Below are positions 22,259 through 28,341 of a stretch of DNA of 28,341 nucleotides, in pieces. A model generated the notes under the pieces. That model was not told the origin of the DNA and did no database searches. It saw nothing but the letters and a program-made list of their open reading frames with translations. The stretch is from Sva-07 sp038321235. Its GTDB lineage: Bacteria > Actinomycetota > Acidimicrobiia > Acidimicrobiales > Ilumatobacteraceae. The translations under genes were made by a program, and so were the position numbers. Within the stretch, counting starts at the first letter, position 1. Each line of letters opens with the position of its first letter. The stretch spans positions 1 to 28,341 of the forward strand of contig JBBQEU010000034.1 in the NCBI GenBank assembly GCA_038321235.1, given 5' to 3'.

Positions 22259-22264
22259 TACGGT
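22259..22264 (+). promoter_or_regulatory. Possible -10 hexamer of the crotonase gene at 22273
   Basis: TACGGT ends 8 nt before the ATG at 22273; GGTGAC about 18 nt upstream may be a weak -35. It supports the internal ATG over the one at 22243. Confidence 0.45.
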
Positions 22265-22272
22265 CGACGCCC

Positions 22273-23055
22273 ATGAACGGCGCCGAATCCGAGAACAGGG
22301 TGGTCGAGTGCAACGTGGCGGACGGGATCGCCACGGTCACGCTCGATTCCCAACACAACCGCAACGCCTTGTCGCGCCAACTCCTCGCCGACCTGCACCG
22401 CTCATTGGATGAAGCCGAAGCCGCTGATGCGCGAGCCATCGTGCTCACCCATCGAGGCCCGGCGTTCTGTGCAGGGGCCGACCTCAAGGAACGGGCGGCT
22501 GCCGGAAGTGCTCCCGCCGATTCCTCACCGTTCGTCAGTGCACTCGAGCGCCTGATGGACGCTTCGTACCCCACCATCGCCGTCGTCAACGGAGCCGTGC
22601 GGGCAGGCGGCATCGGTCTGATGGCATCGTGCGACCTCGTGGTGGTCCACGAGTCGACCACCTTCGCGCTCACCGAGGTCCGGATCGGTGTCGCCCCGGC
22701 GATCATCGCCGTCCCGATCTTGCGGCGCGTCGCGCCGAGCCGGATCGCCGCCGCCATGCTGACTGGCGAGTCCTTCGACGCCGAGTCGGCACGGCAAATG
22801 GGCCTGGTCACCCACGTCAGCAACGACGTGGTCTCGACAGTCGACGACCTGTGCGAAGGCATCCGGTTGGGCGCACCCGCCGCCGTCGCTGCGACGAAGC
22901 GAGTGCTCCACACCATCGCCGCGATGGAACGCGACGCCGCGTTCGACGCCATGGCGACGCTGTCGAACGAGATGTTCAACGGACCCGATGCCGCAGAGGG
23001 AATGGCGGCGTTCGCCGAGAAACGCCTCCCGAACTGGTCGCGGTCCGACCGATGA
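22273..23055 (+). CDS. Enoyl-CoA hydratase family protein (methylglutaconyl-CoA hydratase-like)
   Basis: A 260-residue crotonase. Oxyanion-hole segments are PAFCAGADLKE (residues 63-73) and NGAVRAGGIGLMASCDL (106-122). The second catalytic Glu is kept (Glu135 in FALTEVRIGVAPAII), while the first position is Gly115. That GGxGL plus LTEVRxGxxPAxI pattern is typical of methylglutaconyl-CoA hydratase (LiuC/AtuE-like) relatives, so leucine or isoprenoid breakdown is possible. The ATG at 22243 would add ten residues, but the promoter-like hexamer and family alignment favour 22273. Its stop overlaps the start of the downstream hydrolase (ATGA), so the two proteins are made together. Confidence 0.87.
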   Translation: MNGAESENRVVECNVADGIATVTLDSQHNRNALSRQLLADLHRSLDEAEAADARAIVLTHRGPAFCAGADLKERAAAGSAPADSSPFVSALERLMDASYPTIAVVNGAVRAGGIGLMASCDLVVVHESTTFALTEVRIGVAPAIIAVPILRRVAPSRIAAAMLTGESFDAESARQMGLVTHVSNDVVSTVDDLCEGIRLGAPAAVAATKRVLHTIAAMERDAAFDAMATLSNEMFNGPDAAEGMAAFAEKRLPNWSRSDR

Positions 23056-23909
23056 GCGCCTCGAAGCAGACGGTGACGATCACGACTCCGAACGGCATGA
23101 CGATCGCCGCCGACGAATGGCCCGGTGACGGCCCCGCCGTCGTGCTCGCCCACGGCGGTGGCCAGACCCGTCACTCGTGGGGAGGCACCGCCGCCGCACT
23201 GTCCTCGCACGGCCACCGTGTGGTGTCAATGGACCTGCGCGGCCACGGAGACTCGGCGTGGGACTCGAACGGCGACTACTCGATGAGCGCATACCGCGAC
23301 GATGCCCTTGCCGTCGCCGACTGGATCGGAGGGCCGGCCGCCTGGGTCGGGGCATCACTCGGCGGGATGACCGGACTTCACGCCGTCGATGCCGCACCGG
23401 ATCGGTTCTCGGTACTGATCCTCGTCGACATCACGCCACGACCGGCTGCTGCCGGCGTGAGCCGCATCCTCGAGTTCATGGGCAAGGACGCCGTCAGCGG
23501 GTTCGCCACACTCGACGACGCTGCCGACGCCATCGCCGCCTACCAGCCACACCGCCCTCGGCCGACCGATCTGTCGGGTCTGGCGAAGAACCTCCGTGTC
23601 GGCGAGGACGGCCGATGGCGCTGGCACTGGGATCCGGCGTTCATCAGCATGAGGACCGGCGGCGAGAGCGAGCACGCTCGCGACGCCCACCACGGTGAAC
23701 TCGAAGCCATAGCCCGACGCCTCACCCTGCCGGTGCTGTTGGTTCGCGGCAAGCTGTCCGACCTCGTCACCGAGGCCGAGGTCGCCGAGTTCCGCGAGAT
23801 GGTGCCCCATGCCGAGTACGTCGACGTCGCTGGAGCGGCCCACATGATCGCCGGTGACAAGAACGACGTGTTCACCAACGCCGTCGTCCAGTTCCTCGAC
23901 CCCGACTGA
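23052..23909 (+). CDS. Alpha/beta hydrolase
   Basis: A 285-residue alpha/beta hydrolase. VVLAHGGGQTRHSWGG is the oxyanion-hole region, MDLRGHGDS follows, the nucleophile elbow is VGASLGGMTG, LPVLLVRGKLSDLVTEAEV carries the likely Asp, and VAGAAHMIAGDKNDVF the catalytic His. Relatives include esterases, epoxide hydrolases and peroxidase-like enzymes; coupling with a crotonase suggests an acyl-CoA or ester intermediate as substrate, which is inference. The open frame extends upstream inside the crotonase gene in another frame; the ATG at 23052, overlapping the crotonase stop, fits the domain start. Confidence 0.87.
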   Translation: MSASKQTVTITTPNGMTIAADEWPGDGPAVVLAHGGGQTRHSWGGTAAALSSHGHRVVSMDLRGHGDSAWDSNGDYSMSAYRDDALAVADWIGGPAAWVGASLGGMTGLHAVDAAPDRFSVLILVDITPRPAAAGVSRILEFMGKDAVSGFATLDDAADAIAAYQPHRPRPTDLSGLAKNLRVGEDGRWRWHWDPAFISMRTGGESEHARDAHHGELEAIARRLTLPVLLVRGKLSDLVTEAEVAEFREMVPHAEYVDVAGAAHMIAGDKNDVFTNAVVQFLDPD

Positions 23910-23974
23910 ACCGACCCCCGGAACATGCGCGTGTCATGTGTCACTTTGAGACCGGACGCGCGACAATGGTGATC

Positions 23975-25795
23975 ATGACAACCAGCCAGGACCTCCTCGA
24001 CCGCATCGACGGCCAGAACCTCAACACCCGATTCCTCGCCAACCTCGAACGCAACCCTGGCGTCGAGGTTCTGCGCTGGAAGGACCACGACGGCGCATGG
24101 CAGAGCTCCACCATGGCCCAGCTCGCCGACGACACCGCCAAACTCGTCACCGGCCTGCGCGGGCTCGGCGTCGGACCGGGCGACACGGTCGTGCTGATGC
24201 TCACGAACCGACCGGAGTTCCATGCGATCGACCTCGCCACCCTCTTCCTCGGGGCGACCGCGGTATCGATCTACAACTCATCGGCCCCCGAGCAGATCGA
24301 GTACCTCGTCAACGACTGCGGTGCCAAGGTGGCAGTGGTCGAGAACGATACGTTCCTCGAGCGTTTCCTCAAGGTCCGCGAGTCGCTGAGCACCCTCGAG
24401 CACATCGTTCTGATGGAGCCGTCCGAGACCGCCGGCAATGCAGTCGTGCCGTTCACCGAGGTTTCGTCGGGCGACCCCGCTGATCTCGTGGCCGAGGCCG
24501 GCAACGCCACCCTCGACACGCTCGCCACGGTGATCTACACCTCCGGCACCACCGGCCCCCCGAAGGGCGTCATGCTGTCGCACAGCAATGTGGTGTGGAC
24601 GCTCGAATCGCTCGGCCAGACGATGCGCGAGCAGACCGACATCGACAACTTCGCCGGCAAGCGTCACGTGTCGTACCTGCCGATGGCGCACATCTTCGAG
24701 CGCCTGCTCGGCCACTACTACATGGTCGACTTCGCCAGCCAGGTCACCTGCTGCCCCGACACCTCCAAACTGACTGCCTTCACCGGCGAGGTCAAGCCGA
24801 ACATCTTCATCGGTGTGCCCCGCGTGTGGGAGAAGCTCTACGCCGGGGTCAATGCCGCGGTCGGCGCCGACCCCGAGAAGGCCAAATCGTTCAACGATGC
24901 CGTCGATGCAGCATTGCCGATCGTGGAGAAGATGACCCGTGGCACAGCCACCCAGGAAGAGATCGACACCTGGAACTTCCTGGACCAGGTCGCCTTCTCG
25001 ACCGTTCGCGGCCTGATCGGGCTCGACGAGGCCGAGATCTGCATCACCGGCGCCGCTCCCCTGCCGGCCGAGATCCTGGCCTGGTTCCGGGCGATCGGCG
25101 TCCCGCTCACCGAGGGCTACGGCATGTCGGAGACCACCGCCGGTCTGACCTGGTCCAACGCCCCGAAGCCAGGGTGCGTCGGGCAGGCTGCCGTCGGTAT
25201 CGAGCTCATGATCGCCGAGGATGGCGAAGTGCTGTGCCGCGGTGGCAACAACTTCGTGGGCTACCTCGGCAAGCCAGAGCAGACCGCCGAGACGATCGAC
25301 AGCGACGGTTGGCTCCACACCGGCGACATCGGTGTACTCGACGACGACGGGTATCTGAAGATCGTCGACCGCAAGAAGGAGCTCATCATCACCGCAGGCG
25401 GCAAGAACGTGAGTCCGGCGAACCTCGAAGCCGAACTCAAGATGATCCCGCTCGTCGGACAAGCCTGCGCGATCGGCGAAAAGCGTCCGTTCATGTCGGC
25501 ACTCGTCGTGCTCGACCCCGATGCCGCTGCTGCATGGGCGACATCACACGGCTTGTCGGGTGACGATGCCACGATGACGGCCCTCGCCGCAAACCCCGAG
25601 GTGGTCGCAGAGGTCAACGAGGATCTCATCCACGCGATGAAGGGCTTCAACAACGCCGAGGCGGTCAAGAAGGTGACGATCCTCGGCGAAGAATGGCTCC
25701 CCGACTCCGAACTCCTCACTCCGACCTCGAAGCTGAAGCGCCGCGGCATCCTCGCCAAGTTCGCCGATGAGATCGAAGCCCTCTACGCCAAGTGA
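23975..25795 (+). CDS. fadD: Long-chain fatty-acid--CoA ligase (AMP-forming)
   Basis: A 606-residue adenylate-forming ligase that activates fatty acids to acyl-CoA through an acyl-AMP. Motifs in order: the phosphate loop YTSGTTGPPKGVMLSH, YLPMAHIFER, GYGMSETTAG, GWLHTGDIG, and DRKKELIITAGGKNVSP; the catalytic C-terminal Lys is in TSKLKRRGI. The length and IFERLLGHYY segment match bacterial FadD15-like long-chain enzymes. ATG codons at 23936 and 23966 are also in frame; I chose 23975 because the homologous protein begins about there and GACAAT, a weak -10-like hexamer, lies 7 nt before it. It follows the crotonase-hydrolase pair on the same strand and ends 2 nt before a perfect palindrome. Confidence 0.92.
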   Translation: MTTSQDLLDRIDGQNLNTRFLANLERNPGVEVLRWKDHDGAWQSSTMAQLADDTAKLVTGLRGLGVGPGDTVVLMLTNRPEFHAIDLATLFLGATAVSIYNSSAPEQIEYLVNDCGAKVAVVENDTFLERFLKVRESLSTLEHIVLMEPSETAGNAVVPFTEVSSGDPADLVAEAGNATLDTLATVIYTSGTTGPPKGVMLSHSNVVWTLESLGQTMREQTDIDNFAGKRHVSYLPMAHIFERLLGHYYMVDFASQVTCCPDTSKLTAFTGEVKPNIFIGVPRVWEKLYAGVNAAVGADPEKAKSFNDAVDAALPIVEKMTRGTATQEEIDTWNFLDQVAFSTVRGLIGLDEAEICITGAAPLPAEILAWFRAIGVPLTEGYGMSETTAGLTWSNAPKPGCVGQAAVGIELMIAEDGEVLCRGGNNFVGYLGKPEQTAETIDSDGWLHTGDIGVLDDDGYLKIVDRKKELIITAGGKNVSPANLEAELKMIPLVGQACAIGEKRPFMSALVVLDPDAAAAWATSHGLSGDDATMTALAANPEVVAEVNEDLIHAMKGFNNAEAVKKVTILGEEWLPDSELLTPTSKLKRRGILAKFADEIEALYAK

Positions 25796-25797
25796 GA

Positions 25798-25834
25798 AGT
25801 GTTACTCGTGGTGTCTGACACCACGAGTAACACT
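25798..25834. terminator. Perfect 18-bp palindrome with GTC-T-GAC centre between convergent genes
   Basis: Arms AGTGTTACTCGTGGTGTC and its exact complement flank T25816. It begins 2 nt after the acyl-CoA ligase stop and its last base is the first base of the convergent response regulator's stop codon. The inner 15 bp of each arm are identical to the palindrome at 10359-10389, so this is an interspersed element. Probably a bidirectional terminator. Confidence 0.7.
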
Positions 25835-26520
25835 CAAGACGTCATGAGGCGGTAGCCGATGCCGCGAGCGGTGACGATCAGCTTGGGGTCGTCAGGATGG
25901 TCCTCGACCTTCAACCGCAGCCGGCGTACATGGGCATCGACGAGGCGGGAATCGCCCAAGTACTCGTAGCCCCATACCCGTTCGAGCAACTGGTCACGCG
26001 ACAGAACGGCGCCGGCATGGTCGGCGAACTCGCACAACAGTCGGAACTCGGTCTTGGTGAGGTTGAGTTCCGCTCCTCCCTTCAGCACGATGCCTTGTTC
26101 GCGGCGGATCTCGATGTCGCCGAATCGCGTGGGAAGGGGCGTTGCGGACTTGTCCTGCAGGTGTACTCGGCGCAACAGCGCACGAATTCGTGCCGCCAAC
26201 TCCTTCGGCACGACCGGTTTGGTGACGTAGTCGTCGGCGCCCGCCTCCAGCCCGGCGACCATGTCATGGGTGTCGGTCTGCGCGGTGATCATGATGATCG
26301 GCACGATGCTCTCGGCGCGCAACGCCCGGCACACGTCGAAGCCGGACATGTCCGGCAACCGCAGGTCGAGCAACACCAGGTCAGGCGGTGACCGGCGGAA
26401 CCCGGCGAGGCCGTCATTACCGTTCGGAGCCTGCCGGACGGCGTAGCCCTCGTCCTCGAGCGCCATCGACAGCGCCAACCGGATCCCGTCGTCGTCCTCG
26501 ATGAACAGCAGTGATTCCAT
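25834..26520 (-). CDS. OmpR/PhoB-family response regulator
   Basis: A 228-residue two-component response regulator. The receiver domain has the acidic pair Asp10/Asp11 (FIEDDDG), the phospho-acceptor Asp52 (LLDLRLPDMSG), Thr79 and Lys101 (YVTKPV). The winged-helix DNA-binding domain follows a short linker (LNLTKTEFRLLCEFADHAGAVLSRDQLLERVWGYE and DAHVRRLRLKVE) and ends IVTARGIGYRL. The frame is open for 28 more codons upstream, with an ATG at 26568, but MESLLFIEDD is where the receiver domain begins. The likely partner kinase is transcribed divergently, 230 bp away. The overall look recalls MtrA/RegX3-type regulators. Confidence 0.92.
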   Translation of the reverse strand: MESLLFIEDDDGIRLALSMALEDEGYAVRQAPNGNDGLAGFRRSPPDLVLLDLRLPDMSGFDVCRALRAESIVPIIMITAQTDTHDMVAGLEAGADDYVTKPVVPKELAARIRALLRRVHLQDKSATPLPTRFGDIEIRREQGIVLKGGAELNLTKTEFRLLCEFADHAGAVLSRDQLLERVWGYEYLGDSRLVDAHVRRLRLKVEDHPDDPKLIVTARGIGYRLMTS

Positions 26521-26633
26521 GAGCGTTGGCCAGTGTTGCGCGTGGTGCGGACCAATCATGCGCTTTGTTACCGAAATCGCACAGATCCCGCAAGAGTCCG
26601 TCACACGGCAGCCCCATCATGATCACTGTTCAC

Positions 26634-26680
26634 GCTGCCCCGGTGGGATGCCTTCCTCCCCCTGGCATTCCACCGGCAGC
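26634..26680. promoter_or_regulatory. Long hairpin in the regulator / kinase divergent region
   Basis: CCGGTGGGATGCC (26640-26652) and GGCATTCCACCGG (26664-26676) pair over 13 bp with one G-U wobble and an 11-nt pyrimidine-rich loop. GCTG (26634-26637) and CAGC (26677-26680) extend the stem after a 2-nt bulge. It lies about 70 bp upstream of the kinase start, in a 230-bp gap with no gene. It could be a leader RNA structure, an insulating terminator or a protein-binding site. Confidence 0.5.
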
Positions 26681-26750
26681 GGGTGAACCCCTCCGCCAGC
26701 CGCACCTCACCAGCCGCTCGGCCATGATGCTCACCTGCAACACTGATCCG

Positions 26751-28148
26751 GTGGCCCGGCGACGAACTCTCCGTTTGCGAACCCGGGTCACGCTGTTCTT
26801 CGCCTTCATCGCGCTGCTGGCCGGTGTCGTGTTGATCGGCGTCACCTACGGTCTCACCCGCAACAACCTCGTGGGCGAGGATCAGGACGCTGCTCGCCAG
26901 CAAGCCCTTGCCAACGCTGACCTCGTCCGCCAGCAACTGACCGTCGATCCCGACGGTATCGGCGTGTTCTTCGACGACGAACTGCGCACCGACACCGACG
27001 GATTCGCCGTCCTCAGTTCCGGCGATCCAGCCGCACCACGGGCGAGCACCAGCGTCCTGCATCCAATCACCGACTTCCCCGAGCGGCTCGTCGACAGCGT
27101 GCGCGACGGCACGAGCGCACTGCAGAATGCGAGCATCGACGGATCCGACTACGTCACCGTCGGCGTCTACATCGCCGAGTACGACACCGGCTACTTCGAG
27201 GCGTTCCCGCTCGCCGACACCTCCTCCACGTTGACCGCCATCCTCACCGCGCTGCTGCTCGGAGCACTCGGCACCACGGTGCTGGCCACGTTGTTCGGGC
27301 TCGCCACCAGCCGCCGCCTACTTCGGCCACTCAGCCAGGTCGCCGACGCAGCAGCCGACATCGCATCGGGCGGCCTCGACACGCGACTCGCCACCGAATC
27401 CGATCCCGACCTCGACCGACTCGCCGGATCGTTCAACGACATGGCGGACGCCGTCCAGGCCCGTATCGAGCGCGAAGCACGTTTCGCGTCCGACGTGAGC
27501 CATGAACTGCGATCACCGATCACCGCCCTCACCGCCGCAGTGGAAGTCCTCGACGGCCGACGTGACGACATTCCCGAACGAACTCAGCAGGCGCTCGACG
27601 TGGTCGTCGACCAGGTCCGACGCTTCGACAGCATGGTCATCGATCTGCTCGAACTCGCGCGAATCGACGCCGGCGCCACCGATCTCAACGTCGAGGACGT
27701 GTCGATCGTCGACCTGACCCAGCGGGTGGCGTCGCGGTACGGCGAGCCCGATGTCCCGATCGTGGCCGTGAACGGGGCACCGGGCGAGGCCGCGCTCGAC
27801 AAGGTGCGATTCGAACGTATTCTCGGCAACTTGCTGGAGAACGCGCGCAACCACGGTGGCGGAGCCCTTCGCATCGAACTGACCGCAGCCGCGCCAGGCC
27901 GGTTCCGTCTCGCCGTGGAAGACGGTGGCCCCGGCGTCGCCCAGGGCGAACGTGAGCGGATCTTCGAACGGTTCGCACGCGGCAGCGCCGCGCGGCACCG
28001 GATCGGCACCGGACTCGGACTGGCCCTCGTGGCCGAACACACCGCCGCCATGGGGGGTACCGCCTGGGTGCAGGACCGCATCGGCGGCGGGGCCCGCTTC
28101 GTGGTCGAACTGCCACAGCGAGTCACCGCACCCGGGGCACTGACGTGA
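26751..28148 (+). CDS. Membrane sensor histidine kinase
   Basis: A 465-residue kinase from GTG 26751 (ATG at 26724 would add nine residues). A basic N terminus is followed by TM1 (about 13-35), an extracytoplasmic sensor region (about 36-158), TM2 (159-186), HAMP (about 187-243), the dimerisation/phospho-acceptor helix with His251 (DVSHELRSPITAL), and the ATPase domain: N box NLLENARNHGG, G1 VEDGGPGV, F box IFERFARG, G2 GTGLGLALVAEH. All catalytic boxes are present. It is probably the partner of the divergent OmpR-type regulator. Its stop overlaps the start of a lipoprotein gene (GTGA), an arrangement resembling mtrB-lpqB. Confidence 0.9.
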   Translation: MARRRTLRLRTRVTLFFAFIALLAGVVLIGVTYGLTRNNLVGEDQDAARQQALANADLVRQQLTVDPDGIGVFFDDELRTDTDGFAVLSSGDPAAPRASTSVLHPITDFPERLVDSVRDGTSALQNASIDGSDYVTVGVYIAEYDTGYFEAFPLADTSSTLTAILTALLLGALGTTVLATLFGLATSRRLLRPLSQVADAAADIASGGLDTRLATESDPDLDRLAGSFNDMADAVQARIEREARFASDVSHELRSPITALTAAVEVLDGRRDDIPERTQQALDVVVDQVRRFDSMVIDLLELARIDAGATDLNVEDVSIVDLTQRVASRYGEPDVPIVAVNGAPGEAALDKVRFERILGNLLENARNHGGGALRIELTAAAPGRFRLAVEDGGPGVAQGERERIFERFARGSAARHRIGTGLGLALVAEHTAAMGGTAWVQDRIGGGARFVVELPQRVTAPGALT

Positions 28149-28341
28149 CGGCGACGCACTGGCGAGCGATCGCCGCGCTCGCCGTGATGGTGGTGGCCCC
28201 AACGCTCGCGGGATGTGGCGTGTCGACCGGCGACGAGAGCTTCTCGCTGATCCCAGCCGAGGAGGACCCATTCCGACTCGACGCGACATCCACGACGACG
28301 TCGACAACGTCGACCACGACGACGACCCTGCCTGCCACGCC
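28145..28341 (+). CDS. Lipoprotein, N-terminal part (possibly GerMN-domain, LpqB-like)
   Basis: Partial, at least 65 codons, cut by the window end. A GTG start overlaps the kinase stop. Residues 1-28 form a lipoprotein signal peptide: THWR, a hydrophobic run, then the lipobox LAGC with the lipidated Cys. A Ser/Thr-rich linker (TSTTTSTTSTTTTT) follows, a common tether in actinobacterial surface lipoproteins. FSLIPAEEDPFRL resembles the segment before GerMN domains in actinobacterial lipoproteins, but the domain itself is not visible. Coupling to a histidine kinase suggests that it modulates signal sensing at the membrane. Confidence 0.65.
   Translation, partial: MTATHWRAIAALAVMVVAPTLAGCGVSTGDESFSLIPAEEDPFRLDATSTTTSTTSTTTTTLPAT

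Noticed and set aside
1..28341. tRNA, rRNA, insertion sequences or prophage genes
   Set aside because: I found no cloverleaf-like stretch, rRNA sequence, transposase or phage protein in either strand; all gaps are short and accounted for.

Overview
The window looks like chromosomal DNA from a high-GC actinobacterium. An Acidimicrobiia member (Ilumatobacter-like) is my best guess, inferred from protein flavour, the glyS/recO/uppS neighbourhood and actinobacterial-type promoters; I could not search a database. Genes are tightly packed on both strands. No gap exceeds about 300 bases, and I see no tRNA, rRNA, CRISPR, transposase or phage gene.

Layout. 1-2557 (-): most of gltB (glutamate synthase large subunit), broken by a stop codon in an AT-rich tail at the window edge. 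2753-3559 (+): an alpha/beta hydrolase. 3688-7980 (-): a run of GntR regulator, LldD-type FMN hydroxyacid dehydrogenase, nitroreductase, crotonase and flavodoxin-like reductase. 8068-11063 (+): a mitochondrial-type aconitase divergent from the GntR gene, then a second nitroreductase. 11188-15795 (-): tryptophan genes trpF-trpB-trpA (start/stop overlaps) and, separately, trpC behind a small monooxygenase; a ppk2 gene on the opposite strand splits them. 15904-18630 (-): glyS, recO and a degenerate cis-prenyltransferase. 18666-21223 (+): uppS and dinG. 21295-22182 (-): class I fructose-bisphosphate aldolase. 22273-25795 (+): crotonase, alpha/beta hydrolase and long-chain acyl-CoA ligase. 25834-28341: a response regulator (-) divergent from its probable histidine kinase (+), which overlaps the start of a lipoprotein cut by the window end.

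The most interesting signal is the uppS pair. The catalytic-looking UppS (18666-19361) keeps the Asp/Arg/Ser active-site motifs but ends before the C-terminal RXG motif and has Ala where the conserved Glu of the AYxEL segment should be. The divergent neighbour (17995-18630) has the same fold signature, has lost the catalytic Asp and both diphosphate-binding Arg, but retains the AYGEL Glu and ends in RRFG. This is the division of labour seen in the eukaryotic DHDDS/NgBR (Rer2/Nus1) heteromer, so I propose a bacterial two-subunit cis-prenyltransferase for the undecaprenyl-phosphate carrier.

Two genome-style signals also stand out. First, four intergenic palindromes built on a GTC-W-GAC centre each sit 1-3 nt from a stop codon; two share the same arm sequence 15 kb apart, and one is a nested double palindrome. 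Second, at least ten genes have a TANNNT hexamer 5-10 nt before the start codon and no clear Shine-Dalgarno sequence, suggesting widespread leaderless mRNAs.
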